Translations under genes and position numbers: made by a program
Shown: positions 33,201 to 46,800 of the stretch, piece by piece
Position numbering within the stretch: the first letter of the stretch is position 1
How the letters are laid out: each line of letters begins with the position of its first letter
Origin: Bombyx mori
Taxonomy: Eukaryota; Arthropoda; Insecta; Lepidoptera; Bombycidae
Length of the DNA: 64,000 nucleotides
Assembly: GCF_030269925.1 (NCBI RefSeq)
Contig: NC_085132.1
Location: forward strand, 4,548,501 to 4,612,500
Direction: 5' to 3'
Notes under the pieces: generated by a model
Databases searched by the model: none
Seen by the model: only the letters and a program-made list of their open reading frames with translations
Told to the model about the DNA's origin: nothing

Positions 33201-34818
33201 GTGCTACAAATTGAAGTCATTTTCGGGTACACTATATATTTTCTATCTATATATATGTATATAATATCTATTTATTCTATTTTCTTCGTTCGAGGGTCAT
33301 ACAACTAATTAAAACTAATTTTACGGTTTAATCTCGCCTTTATTATTGTCATTAGAGGTTCCGCAGTAGTCGAAATTCGACTATAATTAATTGGAATTGT
33401 AAGTTTGTACACTATTATGATTGTATTTTATACTTCTATAACCACAAATTTCGCCAACGCTACTCTATAAAAAATATTAATAAAGACAAACAATATTTAA
33501 TCTATTCTCAATTTGACCACAGACGTGAAAAACAAAAGTTTGACAATAAATAGTATGCATGCGTGTGTGCGTCAAATACATGGTATGTAGTGTGTGTAAT
33601 GTTTTCTTTATTGATTTAATGTATCTTTTATGCATTATTTAAAAAAAATATTAGCATTGTGCATTTCTTCTCTATATTCTCTATAAGTGTGGAAAATTTC
33701 ATACTCCTCCGTCCGCGCAATTTTCGTAAAAAGGGATACAAAGTTTTTGCTTCACTTATTAATATATAGATATCATATTATTCAGCCGGTGAAACCATGA
33801 AAATTGTAAAGCATACTAAACGTCGGAAAAGATTTAATGATAGTAAAAAGGCGAGGTAGGTAAAAGTAGTTTTAATTATAACTATTTATTGTTTTCGATT
33901 TAATGGTACATGAAGAGAAATAGAAGTGTTTGTTAGTATGCGCTATATACGTTTAGTTCATCTTCTAATACAGGGCTGTCCGGACAAAGGACCGGGACGC
34001 ACGCTTTAATCAGAAAGTAGTTTTCGATATAAATAGTTTGGAGAGTATTATTCTTTGTCAAAACATTATAATCAACATTTGGTATCATTTATCTTTATTC
34101 TTGTAACATTCTATTCTTATGACATCATTTAAAAGTTAAGCTATATTTTACTATTATTGGGGGAATTCCCGGAAAGCATTTGGTTTTTGAAAAAATTTTT
34201 TGTGCGCCTCCAGCTTTTGTATTAAATTTCATTAGCCCGCAAAGGTATGTAGTTTGGACAGCCCTGGTCTAATAGTTGTTTACTGTGTGCTTAGTGCGAG
34301 TTTTTTAACGTTTTCGACGTAGGAACGTTGTTTTTTTATTGCTTATATAGGTGGACGAGTTCACAGCCCACCTGATGTTAAGTGGTTACTGGAGCCCATA
34401 GACATCTACGACGTAAATACGCCACCCACCTTGAGATATCAGTTGTAAGGTCTCAAGTATAGTTACAACGGCTGCCCCGCCATTCGAACCGAAATTACTG
34501 CTTCACGGCAGAAATAGGCAAGGTGGTGGTACCTACACGCGCGGACTCACAAGAGGTCCTACCACCAGTTTGCCTATGTTTGCCGCTAGGGGCGCTGTTC
34601 TAGCTCCATACAAATCTGAGTTAACTTTTACGCTATCGAGAACGTTAAAAAGCTCGCACTAAGCACACTGTTCGGTTAGTGTGCGTGGAGCGCCGGTCCC
34701 GTTTGTTAGTACGTCAGCATGCGAACCTTGGCTATTACTACTGCTATTTGTACCTCCGGGGGACATGACGCCGCTCCGCACCGCCGGCCGCGGCTTCTTC
34801 GATGACAGCATGAAATTC
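30279..34818 (-). CDS. polybromo: Polybromo C-terminal tail (exons 30-32)
   Basis: Exon 34818-34727 reads NFMLSSKKPRPAVRSG and a Ser/Asn-rich run. Its donor (G|gttcgc at 34727) was picked because it fits the phase of the next exon; in-phase alternatives are weak. Exon 31439-31268 is GC-rich and encodes a Pro/Thr-rich segment. It ends SEAYIR, continued by YIEGLHSEQKYITPWEKSL in exon 30573-30279. The C-terminus contains HWITDEAINGYLTHDKNLAE and stops at 30281-30279. No named domain was recognised in the tail. It belongs to the gene by phase, splice signals and order. Confidence 0.75.
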
Positions 34819-37800
34819 CTAAATCAAAAAATTATTAATTTATTATAAGTTTTTTTTTGTAAGCGGTACATATTTGCTTTGTCATCGAAGTTCGACCGTA
34901 ATCACTGGCATCTAAGATATACTTTCGTTTTACTTGCTTTGTTACTTACAGTTTTTATTGTAAGGTTCATTAAAAAAAAATGTTCCCAAATGTGTTATAG
35001 TAAAAAAAAATTGAAAATCTGTTCAAAAATCGAAAGTGAAAACTGATTTTGTTTGTGTAACAGCTTGTCCGTGAGGTCCGGTTTATTTATTCATCTTCAT
35101 CAAAACATATTGCGCCAGCTTGAACGAAAATGTTCTACGAGACTGACAACTTCTCGGTACATTGCGGGTTCACTGTATAAAATCATAATAATAATAATAA
35201 CATGATAAATAATGAATCAAAGATAAAAATTTTGGATGATCAAAAGCTTCTGAAGTTTGTGGACGCGATCACGCAAACGCTGCGTTAAGAACGTGAAGCT
35301 AAATCTAAGGCCGGACATTGCGGTGGTATATATCGAGGGGTGAAAAGCTAGAAAGGTGCTTTAAGCGACCTTTTAGCAACTTCACAGGGGAGCCATTTAA
35401 AGTTTAAAATATCATAATAAAAATTTAGTTGCAGACTATGGGAGAGGCTCACACCGAGCAGTGGAGAGATACAGGCTGATGATGAAGCGAAATGTTGCTT
35501 TAACTAAATAGACTTTCGCCTCTCGATATATGTGCGTGTGTGTGTGCATGTGTGTGAGTGCATGTGTGTGTGTGTGTTTGTTTGTTTGTGTGCGCGCGCG
35601 CGTGCTCGTGCGTGTGTGCGTGCGTGCGTACCTGGAGCGTTCATGCACGGCCATGAGTCGTCCGTTGCCCTTGTTGACGTGCAGGTCGCGCACGTGTCGC
35701 AGCAGGCGCGGCAGGTTGGGGAAGGGCGCCTGCCCCTTGCGCACGCGCGCGCAGTTCCGCCACAGACAGGGGTACTCGCTGAACGAGCCGCGGTAGTGTT
35801 GCTGGATGTGCCCCGCTGCGTTCACGCATGTTCCCGGCGGACCACATTGTGGACGTTCATTAACAACGCCGCACTCGGGCCCCGGGGCCGCACCGAATCA
35901 TCGACAAATTTCGACGACTTCATACGTAATAAATACTACTGTTTTCGTTTGCACGTTAATCGTCGAATATTTGTCGAATGTTTTCAATGCAGTCCCGTAT
36001 GTTACAAATTACTTTAAACTTTAAATAAATTACGTTGAAGTTGTTTTGATCGACACAAAAAAAGGATTTTGTTATTATATATTGTACTATTTAAAATTTT
36101 AACATATCGTCGTTGTAAGCCAAAATCTGCTATGTGCACTTTTCGTATAGTTCACAGCCCTGTCTACCGTATAAGAAAAACTGTTATGTGTCTATAGCTT
36201 TAATACTTCATCTATAGCTTTCATTTGATAGAGTTCATAAAAATTCACCTTCATATAAAAATTTCATACGAAAATGTTTTTTTTACTCGTTAATTCAAAA
36301 TAGAGTTTTTACACATAGCAGATTTTGGTTTGACAACGACGTTATTCTGATTAGGTACTATTAATTAATCTAAACTTTGCTCGTAATAAAATAAAAACTA
36401 ATTTTTTCTAAGCAAATTTGAGTCGACTATTATCAAAGCCGGCAATGTGACTTTTGGACAATTATTGGTAAATCAGAAAAACGAATTATTGACTTTGTAT
36501 TCCATTGGTAGTCACAAAACTCTTCCGAACGACATCTTAGATAAATAACAGGTTAACTATTAACCTTTATTTAATGCAGATTTTGAACCGTATTCTTTGA
36601 AGGAGACGATTATATTCAAATCAATCTGTATTGACATATCAATAACATTTTTTTGTCCAAATGCACAGATTGCCACCTTTGATAATAGACGACTCATTTA
36701 TAAAATTTAGCTGCACATTTTTAGAGTTGTGTAGTTGAGTATCACCGTTCCAACGATTTCAACTTGATACTTACGCTCTAGTTTAGGTCTTTTCGGTTCT
36801 AGATACGTTCCGATCACTGGCAGCGTTTTAAAGTACGAACAAAAAACACATTAGCAAAAGTCTATCTAGCTCCCATACGAGAACGCAAGTTGAGTCAGAG
36901 AATAAAATAAACTTTTAATACTGAATTTAAGACATACAATACAAACAGAGTGAGTAGCATAGAAACAAACAAAAAAAAAAGGGTGCGTGTGCTTATGTAA
37001 GAAGTTATACTTCATTTTTATTAAAATTATTTCTTTTTTTTTTTAAATATTCAATGATTAATAATAAATATTTAACGTTAATAATTTAATAATATTTAGT
37101 ATGAATTATATGAAATAATTTTGTATATGTGTAGAAGTATAACTTCAAAAATTATATCATTTGTTTCGCCTTGTGATGGGAGATCAAAGTCTAAATTACT
37201 TCCTATTAATTTTAAAATCCCTTAATTTACTTGACGGAATGACTGTAATGAATAGACATGATATTTCGAGAAGAATCTACTCGAATTTCTTAGAAGTGTT
37301 TTTTTTTAAGCCTAAGCACTTTTCAAAGCTTCCAAATGAAATGTGTAAAATGTAAAGATATTTACTGTTTCCTCCGTCGCCGATGCAGTGCTCCATGCAG
37401 TCGGTCAGGTCCTCGAACTGACAGTCGCACGTGTCCCAGGCGCATTCGTACGTCATCTCCATTGTTGTCTAAAAATATTAATACATTCACTAAATTAATG
37501 TCTATGTTTTCATTAAAGTATATTGCATAACGCTGACCATTTTATGACTGGTTCTTCTTTGACAATCAAGTGTTAAGGTGCGAGCTTGAAAACCTCTACA
37601 GTGGTCTGTCTGTTATAAGAATCATGCACGTTCCGGGAGTGTGCTTACTTTTTTTTTTAAGTGAAACTTCTAATGTGACTTCCAACAAGGTTGCGTTAAA
37701 CGTTTAACTCTGCCATGGAATAGAAAGAGACAGAGCGAGAGTGAATGCGTGTCACTCGAGCGCAAGCGCATAGTATTCCTGTTACAACGAGTAGCGTCCA

Positions 37801-40800
37801 ATATTTTAATGAAGTATTTAAAAATATATATATTTATTTTTCTATCTATAATTTAAAATATATATAATATAAGTGTTGAAGATGACGTATCTTTTATACA
37901 CAGCCTTCTCTATTACAAGAGCAATCTGATTTAAGGATGAAAACCACATTACTACACATCAAAAAAGAAGTTTCACTTCATTCACGTGCACGGTTTTTTT
38001 TTGTTTTTTTTTTAAGACATGGATCACTTGTAGCCCGGGTGCCTTTCCAGTTTCAACAGGGTTGTGTTTACTCAGTACCGCCGATTCGGGGCCAATGTTA
38101 TAGTCATCGAGATTCGTCATCATTGATATGATCATACCCGATCCTGTGGACCGAATGGTAAACAGTCGACGTCGCCCTAAGCACGTCATTACGGATCCTC
38201 CCGATCCAGTAACGGTGCTTTTAGATACTTCAAGTACGGGTCACCGTCCTCGCCGAACCCGTCGCTTGCAACGAAGGGCTCGATGAGTAAATTAACCCAT
38301 AGACATAGCCCACTGTGAATCTAGAATAACTCCTCGAGGTTTCTAGAATAGGTAGGAAAAAAAGTGTGTGACTGACTATCCCACTACACAGGAGCATACA
38401 TATGGACAATGTTTAGTAGACGATAGTGGGGATACTACGAAGAGTCGCAAAAAGAGGAGACCGACAACATCTAATGTGTTCTATCTCATTCTCTCGCCGG
38501 CTGAATCCTATACATTTATGTGTTTGTGTCTCTATGGACTTATTTTTTCGTTTCATCGAGTTTGAAATCGCAACGATCCTAAAGAAGTTTCACTTCGAAA
38601 TAGATATGATTGTAGAATGGCATTTCTTGTCGTTAGAGGACGATGCAAAAGGTATTTGGGTCGCTGTTTGGCGGTTGTTTGGGCACTAACGTGTTGCGCC
38701 AACTCGCGCATCTCGTCGGCGAGCCTGGCGGCGGTCTCCTCGTTGCAGCGCGCGGCTCGCTCCTCCCAGCTCTGCTTGGTGGCGGCGGGCAGCGAGCGCC
38801 ACTCGTTGCCCACGATGCGCGATATGTCGCCTGGCGGAATCATTCAAAGCGAGCCTTAGCCCAGACGTACCTTCGTGTTAGGGTTGCGCGACATAATCTT
38901 TCTCGTGCCTTCTCTTTCTGCGGTCCGGTTCGGGGGAGCGTAAAAAATTAACGAGAGAAATTATGTCACGGTTCATATTATTAATCGTTTTTTTTTTTCA
39001 AAACTACGTAACGAAAAATTGTTTTTAATATACAATGCTATCTACTAAATTTTAAATGCGGCATACATTAATTAGTTCGCGCTAATTTAGAAAAGAAAAT
39101 TAACCGTCTAGATTAGTTTTTTTTCTTTCTAAATGACCATGACAAGACTTGAAGTATATAACTAAATTTCATATTGGTTAACAACTCGAAACGTAAAATC
39201 GTAACAAACAAACAAACAATCTTTAACGTTTACAATTATTTGTCACACGCGAAATCAAAAATAGAACAGTTCCTCCGAATCAAGCACGAATGAAAAATCC
39301 TGTATATTTTTATTAATTTTGCTCATTAATTATGCGGAATCACTAAAATTGTATGCGTAGTCCTAATGTATCAACTACACAAGGATCAAGTCAACAAAAA
39401 AGTTGTTTAAAAATAAAACAAATCAAGAGCCAATATTAAATTAATTTAACAATATACGTTTTAAGTAAATAATATAATTTAGCAGTGGGTGAGGTATAGC
39501 ACCAGCCCGTGTGTTATCATAAGGCGACTAATTAGTATTATACGAACATACTGAGGCCGCCTAGGCAGGACGTATTATAAACTCACACGGGCAAGTCTAG
39601 TATCGTCATCTTGCCTATTCCAACCATGTAGGGTTATACAATTTAGCCTAAACATAACCTCATGTATTATTATATTTTTTAATGGGTTTTATGACCTGGT
39701 AACTAAGACCTTTAGGTCAATTCTTATTTTAATTTTAATGAAAACTTTTTTAATAGAACAATGATATGAAATGAAATGAACTTGATTAATATGAAACATG
39801 GCATGAAATGTAATGAGATGAGATGATATGGGATGAAATAATATAATCTCAGTAAAATGGTGGTAATTTACTGAGACTTTTTCAGTGGGCTTTTTGGGAG
39901 AACCCCGAGAAGTTACATTCAGCGGCTTTGTTTCATTTTCCCACATTTGAGCACTTTCACAGTTAACCGGTTAATAAACCACCGTTATTACACATTTAAA
40001 CCCGAAGAAACACTAAACAGATAAAATAAAACGAATCACACAACTTCACTCCTCGCGTTCCCGCCAAAAAGTCATGACATATTAAAATGCTTGGAGACGT
40101 TCATTCACATAGTGATGTGCCAAGTCTCTTTTAATCAAATACTCGAATTAAAATAAAACCTTTTTCGATTCGAATATTTCCAGGACAGTGTTAAATGCTT
40201 GTCTCACCGAATGTAGCCTCCGGGTTGTTGGCTATGACCGCCTTCCGCACCTCGCTGGAGTACAGTATGTAGCCGGTGACGATCTTTTGCTTCTGTTCCT
40301 TCTTCTTCTTCCCGGTGACCGGGGTCGCGGTCTGGCTTGCGATCCGTTCCTGACTGGGCGTTACGCTCAGGGACGGGTTGTAAGGGTTGCTATTGCCACC
40401 TGTCAATAGAGAGAAACGTTTTGATGTATGTAATAAAAAAAAAAGACGAACTGTGCTAAATTGAATTTTTTTTATTGCTTAGATGTGTGGACGCGCTCAC
40501 AGCCCACCTGATGTTAAGTGGTTACCGGAGCCCATAGCCACCTATCTTAAGATGTTAGTTATTAGGGTCTCAGTATAGTTACAACGGCTGCCCCATCCTT
40601 CAAACCGAAGCGCATTACTGCTTCACGGCAGAAATAAGCGGGGTGGTGGTACCTACCCATGCGGACTCACAAGACGTCCTGCCACCAGTAAAATTTGGTC
40701 GTAGTAATAAAATCATAATATTGTCTACGGTCCTTGACGCGTGTGCAAGTAAGTGTTCAAATGGGACGTGCTGAAGTCAGTGATTTATTTTTGAAAAACG

Positions 40801-43800
40801 TACGTAACGCCTTAAAAAAAGTAAATCTATATTATTTCAACTAAAAATCATAGATACATGATTTTAAGTGAAAATCTTGAAACACAACGTCTAAAATGAT
40901 ACATAAAAAAACACTATTAGAGAATATTGCCATACCTGCGGTACCACCAATTAGGGTAACCAATTTTTTTTTCCGTTATTAAACAACCTTTCTTATTAAA
41001 CCTTAGATATTAAACCTTAGATTTTAGAAAGTCAGCCTTAATACTAGCTGTTCTATTAACTCTCAAACGTATGGTATAATTTTTTTTTTATAATTTAATA
41101 GACCACTTGTGTCGCACTTTAATAAAAAAATAAGGTTACCTGTTGACAGAGGTGTCGCCGGCGAGGCCAAAGACGAGTCGTCCAACGAATTCTCTAGAAT
41201 CATTTCGACGTCCTGACTTCCGATCGTCGTGTTGATTAGGTTCGTGAACTGTGGCTTGCAGTCCTTAGCATAAACATTCGTTACATTACTGTTTCCGTAC
41301 ACTTGCTCCCATACCGTAGTAACTATATACATATCGACGCTTGAAAGGCAAACGTGACTAAGCGACAATAACTGTTTTATACATAAATGATAGGTCATAA
41401 CCATATTCGATGCGCAAAAAATATATATTTCTAGGTCTTTTTTTTATTGCTTAGATTGTCGGACTAGCTCACAGCCCACCTGCTGTTAAGTGTTTACTGG
41501 AGCCCATGGACATCTACAACGTAAATGTGCCACCCACCTTGAGATATAAGTTCTAAGATCTCAGTATAGTTACAACGGCTGCTCCACCCTTCAAACCGAA
41601 ACGCATTACTGCTTCACGGCAGAAATAGGCAGGGTACCTAGGCAGTGGTACCTACCCGCGCGGACTCACAAGAGGTCCTACTATCAGTAATTACGCAAAT
41701 TATAATTTTGCGGGTTTCAATTTTATTACACGATGTTCGTCGATGTTAATCGTGAACATTTGTTGAGTACATAATTCATTAGAAAAATTGGTACCCGCCA
41801 GGGATTCGAACACCGGTGCATCGCTCAGCACAAATGCACCGGACGTCTTATCCCTTAGGCCAGGACGACTTCAAAGGTCTATTAAAATCATTTCAATCCT
41901 ACAGCTAGATTCGTTAAAATAGATTTTTTTCAGGTATTTCAACTTTAAATTAGTCTACTGTAAAGTCCACGCATTGTCGCTTAGTCACGTTTACCTTTCA
42001 AGCGTCGATATACAGTCAATATCTATTATTAATACAGTAAGTATAAAATTTTTTTTAGTTTCCATTGGCCATATGTTTAATTAACGTTAATCTAAAACGA
42101 GCACTACATGATACGTCTCTAGTGTGTGAGTGGGCAGCAGTGGACAACGCGATCCCAAGCCGGTGGTAGCAGTTGAACTAAAACTGCGAGGCCTCATCTG
42201 GGTGCCCTTGGCAGCTGTTAGCAACCTTGGAAGATTCTTTGGGCTAACAGCTACACTTCCATCCATAAAAACACAGTAACTGTAACTCACCGTAGGATCC
42301 ATGTGCATGGTTTGATGTTGCGGTTTCTGGGCGAAGGCGGTGGACGCCGACTGCACGTCGTGCGTGGACGCCAGGGCCGGTGGACCCAACGGTTTTGGGA
42401 AGAAGTATATCTAAGGGAAACGATAAGTTCTGAGTGAGAATCTGTCAACATCTATTTTTCGTACCGCTAAACGTTAAGGATCCACCCAAAAAAAAAATCC
42501 CAGAAATAATGTATATGGCAAAACAACGTTGCCTGGCCAGCTCGTCTTCCTTGCGTCGATAATCCTCAATGCTGAGGGTCGTGGCCTCCTCTAACAACTT
42601 TCTCCTGGATTACTCTGCGCCATTCCTGCCTACCCTCGGCTGTATGTGTAGTAGATTAGCTATTTCTGGCGGTAGGACCTCTTGTGAGTCCGCACGGGTA
42701 GGTACCACCACCCCGCCTATTTCTGCCGTGAAGCAGTAATGCGTTTCGGTTTGAAGGGCGGGACAGCCGTTGTAACTATACTGAAATTTTAGAACTCACA
42801 TCTCAAAGTGTGTGTCGGCATTTACGTTGTAGATGTCTATGCTACTATCTGTCCACTGGTCTAAAAAAAAAAAAACTAGTTTTTCTTATAAAAACGTTTC
42901 CATGGCAACGGGCGGCGCGTACCTCGTCTACGGTGACGTCCTTGGTGTGCTCGAACTTGCGCAGGCCGGACTTGAGCTTGCGCGCGACGCGGTTCGACTC
43001 GTCGTAGATGCTCTCGCACACGTACACGTCGCCTTCCGATATCTCCGTGGGCCGACCTGTCCGACAGTCAATCGCGATTAGTGCTTGCTACCCAAACACC
43101 TCGTTGTTTTATCCAGTAATTCGGATAATTTCGCTATATAGATAACGCAGCTAAAAAAATACAAAGGAAAGTAGAACAAAGATTAGTTGATTAACTTTTA
43201 AAGGACAATGCCCATTTTCTATGGGCGTTTGCTATTTTTTGCATTAGCTATTTTTTTTAATTTGTTGTTCAAGTCACAGACAACTCTTTCGTTTGTCAGC
43301 ATGTAGGTTTACTATAAGGCCGTATGGACTAATTTGCCCTTTGTCTATTGGCGAATTTAAAAACTATGGCACTCAGTTTTGGAATGTTATCAAATAAGTA
43401 ATTTATTTTTTTGTAAAACAATGCCAGGGTGAAAGAAATGTTGATACATAAACTAAACAACATTAAAAAATAAGGCATAGTTTTTCAAGTACAAATAGTT
43501 TTGTCACTTTTGGGCATTGTCCTTTTGAGAGGTTATATCAGCGTTACCCTAGCGTGTAGGTGAGCTCTCGGGGCTCAAACCGGAAGTGTTGCTAACACTG
43601 GCCCTAGCAAGAGCAGTGCTTCACAGAATCTATCACCGGATCGGAAACGCGACCCACTGAGAAGATCCGGCGAGAAACTCAATGGGCTGTGTCTATGGGT
43701 TAGTTTACGCAACGAACCCTTCGAAGAGTTCGACGAGAACGGTGTACGGAGTTGTCGCTGTGTGATGTCCAGCACCACTTCACAATAGGGCGGTCGCAAA

Positions 43801-46800
43801 AAAATATTTACTGTTGGTGGTAGCTCCTGTTGTAAGTCCGCACGTATAGGTACCACCGTCCTGACTATTTCTACTGCTAGGCAATAAAGTTCAAAATTGT
43901 ATAATTATTTAATACAAATATTACTTTGGTTACACTGATGAGTAATGGTAAAAATTAACACAAGATATTTTACGTCATCTTGTAAAAATATTTCATTTTC
44001 AGATTCGGTCTCATTTTTATGCTTACATTGAAAAACCAATTTACTTTAAGACTACAGAATTTCAGTGTAAAATCTCTGAGATAAATTAAGAATTTTCATT
44101 CACTTGCTTGGTATGAATATGAATACCAGACAGTAAGTCTTCAGAAGTAATTATTTCAACAGATAGGACTGGCGTGGGATGTAGGGATTTCTCGTTATAA
44201 TATCTATATTAACGATTGAATACCAAGTATCAAGTCAAAGTGAAAACACTTACATTTGAGATAATCGTCGTAGTCCAAAACCGAACACTTCCCAACGATG
44301 CCCACAAGAGGGCTAGTATCGTGGATTGTTGTCAGAAGTACCTCTTGTTTGTAGAAAGGCTGTAAAAATATAATAATAAATAAATTACAATTTAAATCGC
44401 TTTACAAACATACTAGTAAAATTAAATAAATAATTAAAAAAAAAAAATGTCTGCATTAAAATCGTTGGAACCCCAAGTGTTTAATTGGAAATGTTCTGAT
44501 TACGTACATATATAATATGTATTATATATTCGCTTAAACTCGCCTGTATTACATTTCTTAATAATATAGTTTAACTTGTTTTCCAGTTTTTCAGTTAGTA
44601 CCTATTTTTAAAATAGTTATTTTGATTTTAATTAATAATTTCTTTTATTTATAAATACTTGTAATTATTTATGCATTACATGTTATATAGTATAGTACTA
44701 ATAAAAATTGTTTATAGCCCTATTGAAAAATTATACCAGATATAATAATACCCATAGCTGAGATGAATCTAATGGCATCTCATTTGTTAAAATAAATCTA
44801 AAAGTTTAGGCTGTAATGTTCACGAATTATAAATACACTACATCCATAGAAAACAAAGCTATAAAAATATATCATCTGTCGACACTTAAATAAAACCAAG
44901 CACATGTCTGTATGAAATTTTAGCTATATCAACAGTGCACAGAAAGTAAGAATATAGCAAACCTTATTGATGATATTCAACACCTCCGCCGGGAAGATCA
45001 AGAACGGTCCACGGAAATAGCACTTGTTACTGGAAACAAAACATAATAAATGTAATATTGACTTTAAACACTTGAAAAGGAAAGGAAATAGTTACTCTAT
45101 GTCTACTAATTGAATGACAAAATAAATGATTCGAAAAGAGTCAAAGAAACTTAATATTTCATTTGTATAGATAAGTATTTAAGAAATCCGAAAGAGTGGA
45201 AGTATAATATGTAATCGCCTTTAGCAAGAAATCAGTATACAACAGTAAGTATTTTTTATGTTTTGATTACTTATGTAATAGGTTATCTCAGTAGTTCCCA
45301 AACACTGGTGGAGCGACACTTATGGGTATCGTCAAATGTTGAAATCGTTAAGTTTGCAATGGAAAAAAAAAGGTTGAGAATCACGTCAGGTTTGAGCTCC
45401 GTGAGCTCACCTACCCGCCCGGCGACGCTGATATGGTCTCTCAAGACCATCAGCTTAGGTAGGAAAAAAAATTGATAATCACTACGTTATCCGTTTTACG
45501 TAACAATAGCGGTGCAGTTTTAAATAAGCATTCTCATATATATGTGCTCAGTGGGTCGTAAAGCACTGCGGTCTCCTAGGCTGAGCCTAAAACTAGCAGG
45601 CAGCTAGAAGTTACTAGCAGGAGGACAGCCCACTGAGTTTCTCGCCGGATCTTCTCAGTGGGTCGCGTTTCCGATCCGGTGGTAGATTCTGCGAAGCACT
45701 GCTCTTGCTAGGGTCAGTGTTAGCAACACTTCGGTTTGAGCCGTGAGCTCACCTACACACGTTAGCGTGAAGCTGAAATAACGTCTCAAGGCTATCAGCA
45801 TGGGTCGTTTTAAGTCGTCGTGGCCTAACGGATAAGACGTCCGATACATTTGTGTTGAGCGATGCACCGGTGTTCGAATCTCTCAGGCGGGCACCAATTT
45901 CTCTAATGAAATACGTACTCAACAAATGTTCACAATTGACTTCCACGGTGAAGGAATAACATCGGATAATAAAAATCAAAAACTCGCAAAATTATAATTT
46001 GCGTAATTACTGGTGGTAGGACCTCTTAGGAATCCGCGCGGGTAGGTACCACCGCCCTATGCCAACAAAAAAAAAAAGGTAAAAAGCAGGAGGTAAGTAA
46101 CGTACTCGCCGGTCTCCCAGATGGTGTCGACCTGCGCTATCATCTGCTTCCCGCCGTCCGTGACCACGTACACGTAGTCGCCGGTCTTGATGACGCCCGA
46201 GCACACCGTGTTGTACTGCTCGTAGTACGTGTTCTCGTCGTCCGTGCCCAGCGGGTTGTACATCACCACGTCCTGGAAGCGAGCGAAGTTGTTAGTGTTG
46301 TTATTCAACTACACGGTAACGCGGTCTTATCTGCGTGAGTTGAGTATACAAGTGTAGGTACTGGTAGTTTTCCAATTACAGAGCATAATGCGACTCAGTG
46401 ACGCACAATGCCGAATTATGCTGAAGCTTAATTGGAACGTGAATTAGTTTACAAATGCATCAGCAGAGTGCGCTAAGTTAGCACAGTTTTAATTAACATT
46501 GATTATTTCTAAGAAACTACGACGAAACGAAAGCCTTACAATTTTTTTCAACATTAAATAATATTACTAACGATAATATAAACAAAATTACGATCAATGC
46601 CAACTTAAAGAAAAAACACTTGTCAATTTTCTGTCACTGAGTCGATATCGATTGCGAGTATCACGCGAGAGCAGTACTTTTGAGAGTGCTCGATTGTGCG
46701 AAGCGTTGCTGTAGTTGGAACATTCAACGTTGAGCATTATGCCGCATAATGCGCTCTTGTGCTGTAATTGGAAAACTACCGATTAAAGTTAAGAGATATT

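Noticed and set aside
35532..36017. 161-codon plus-strand open frame rich in Val/Cys/Arg.
   Set aside because: It is a shadow of the GT microsatellite and of the antisense GC-rich polybromo exon 35815-35632, whose splice phases fit the gene.
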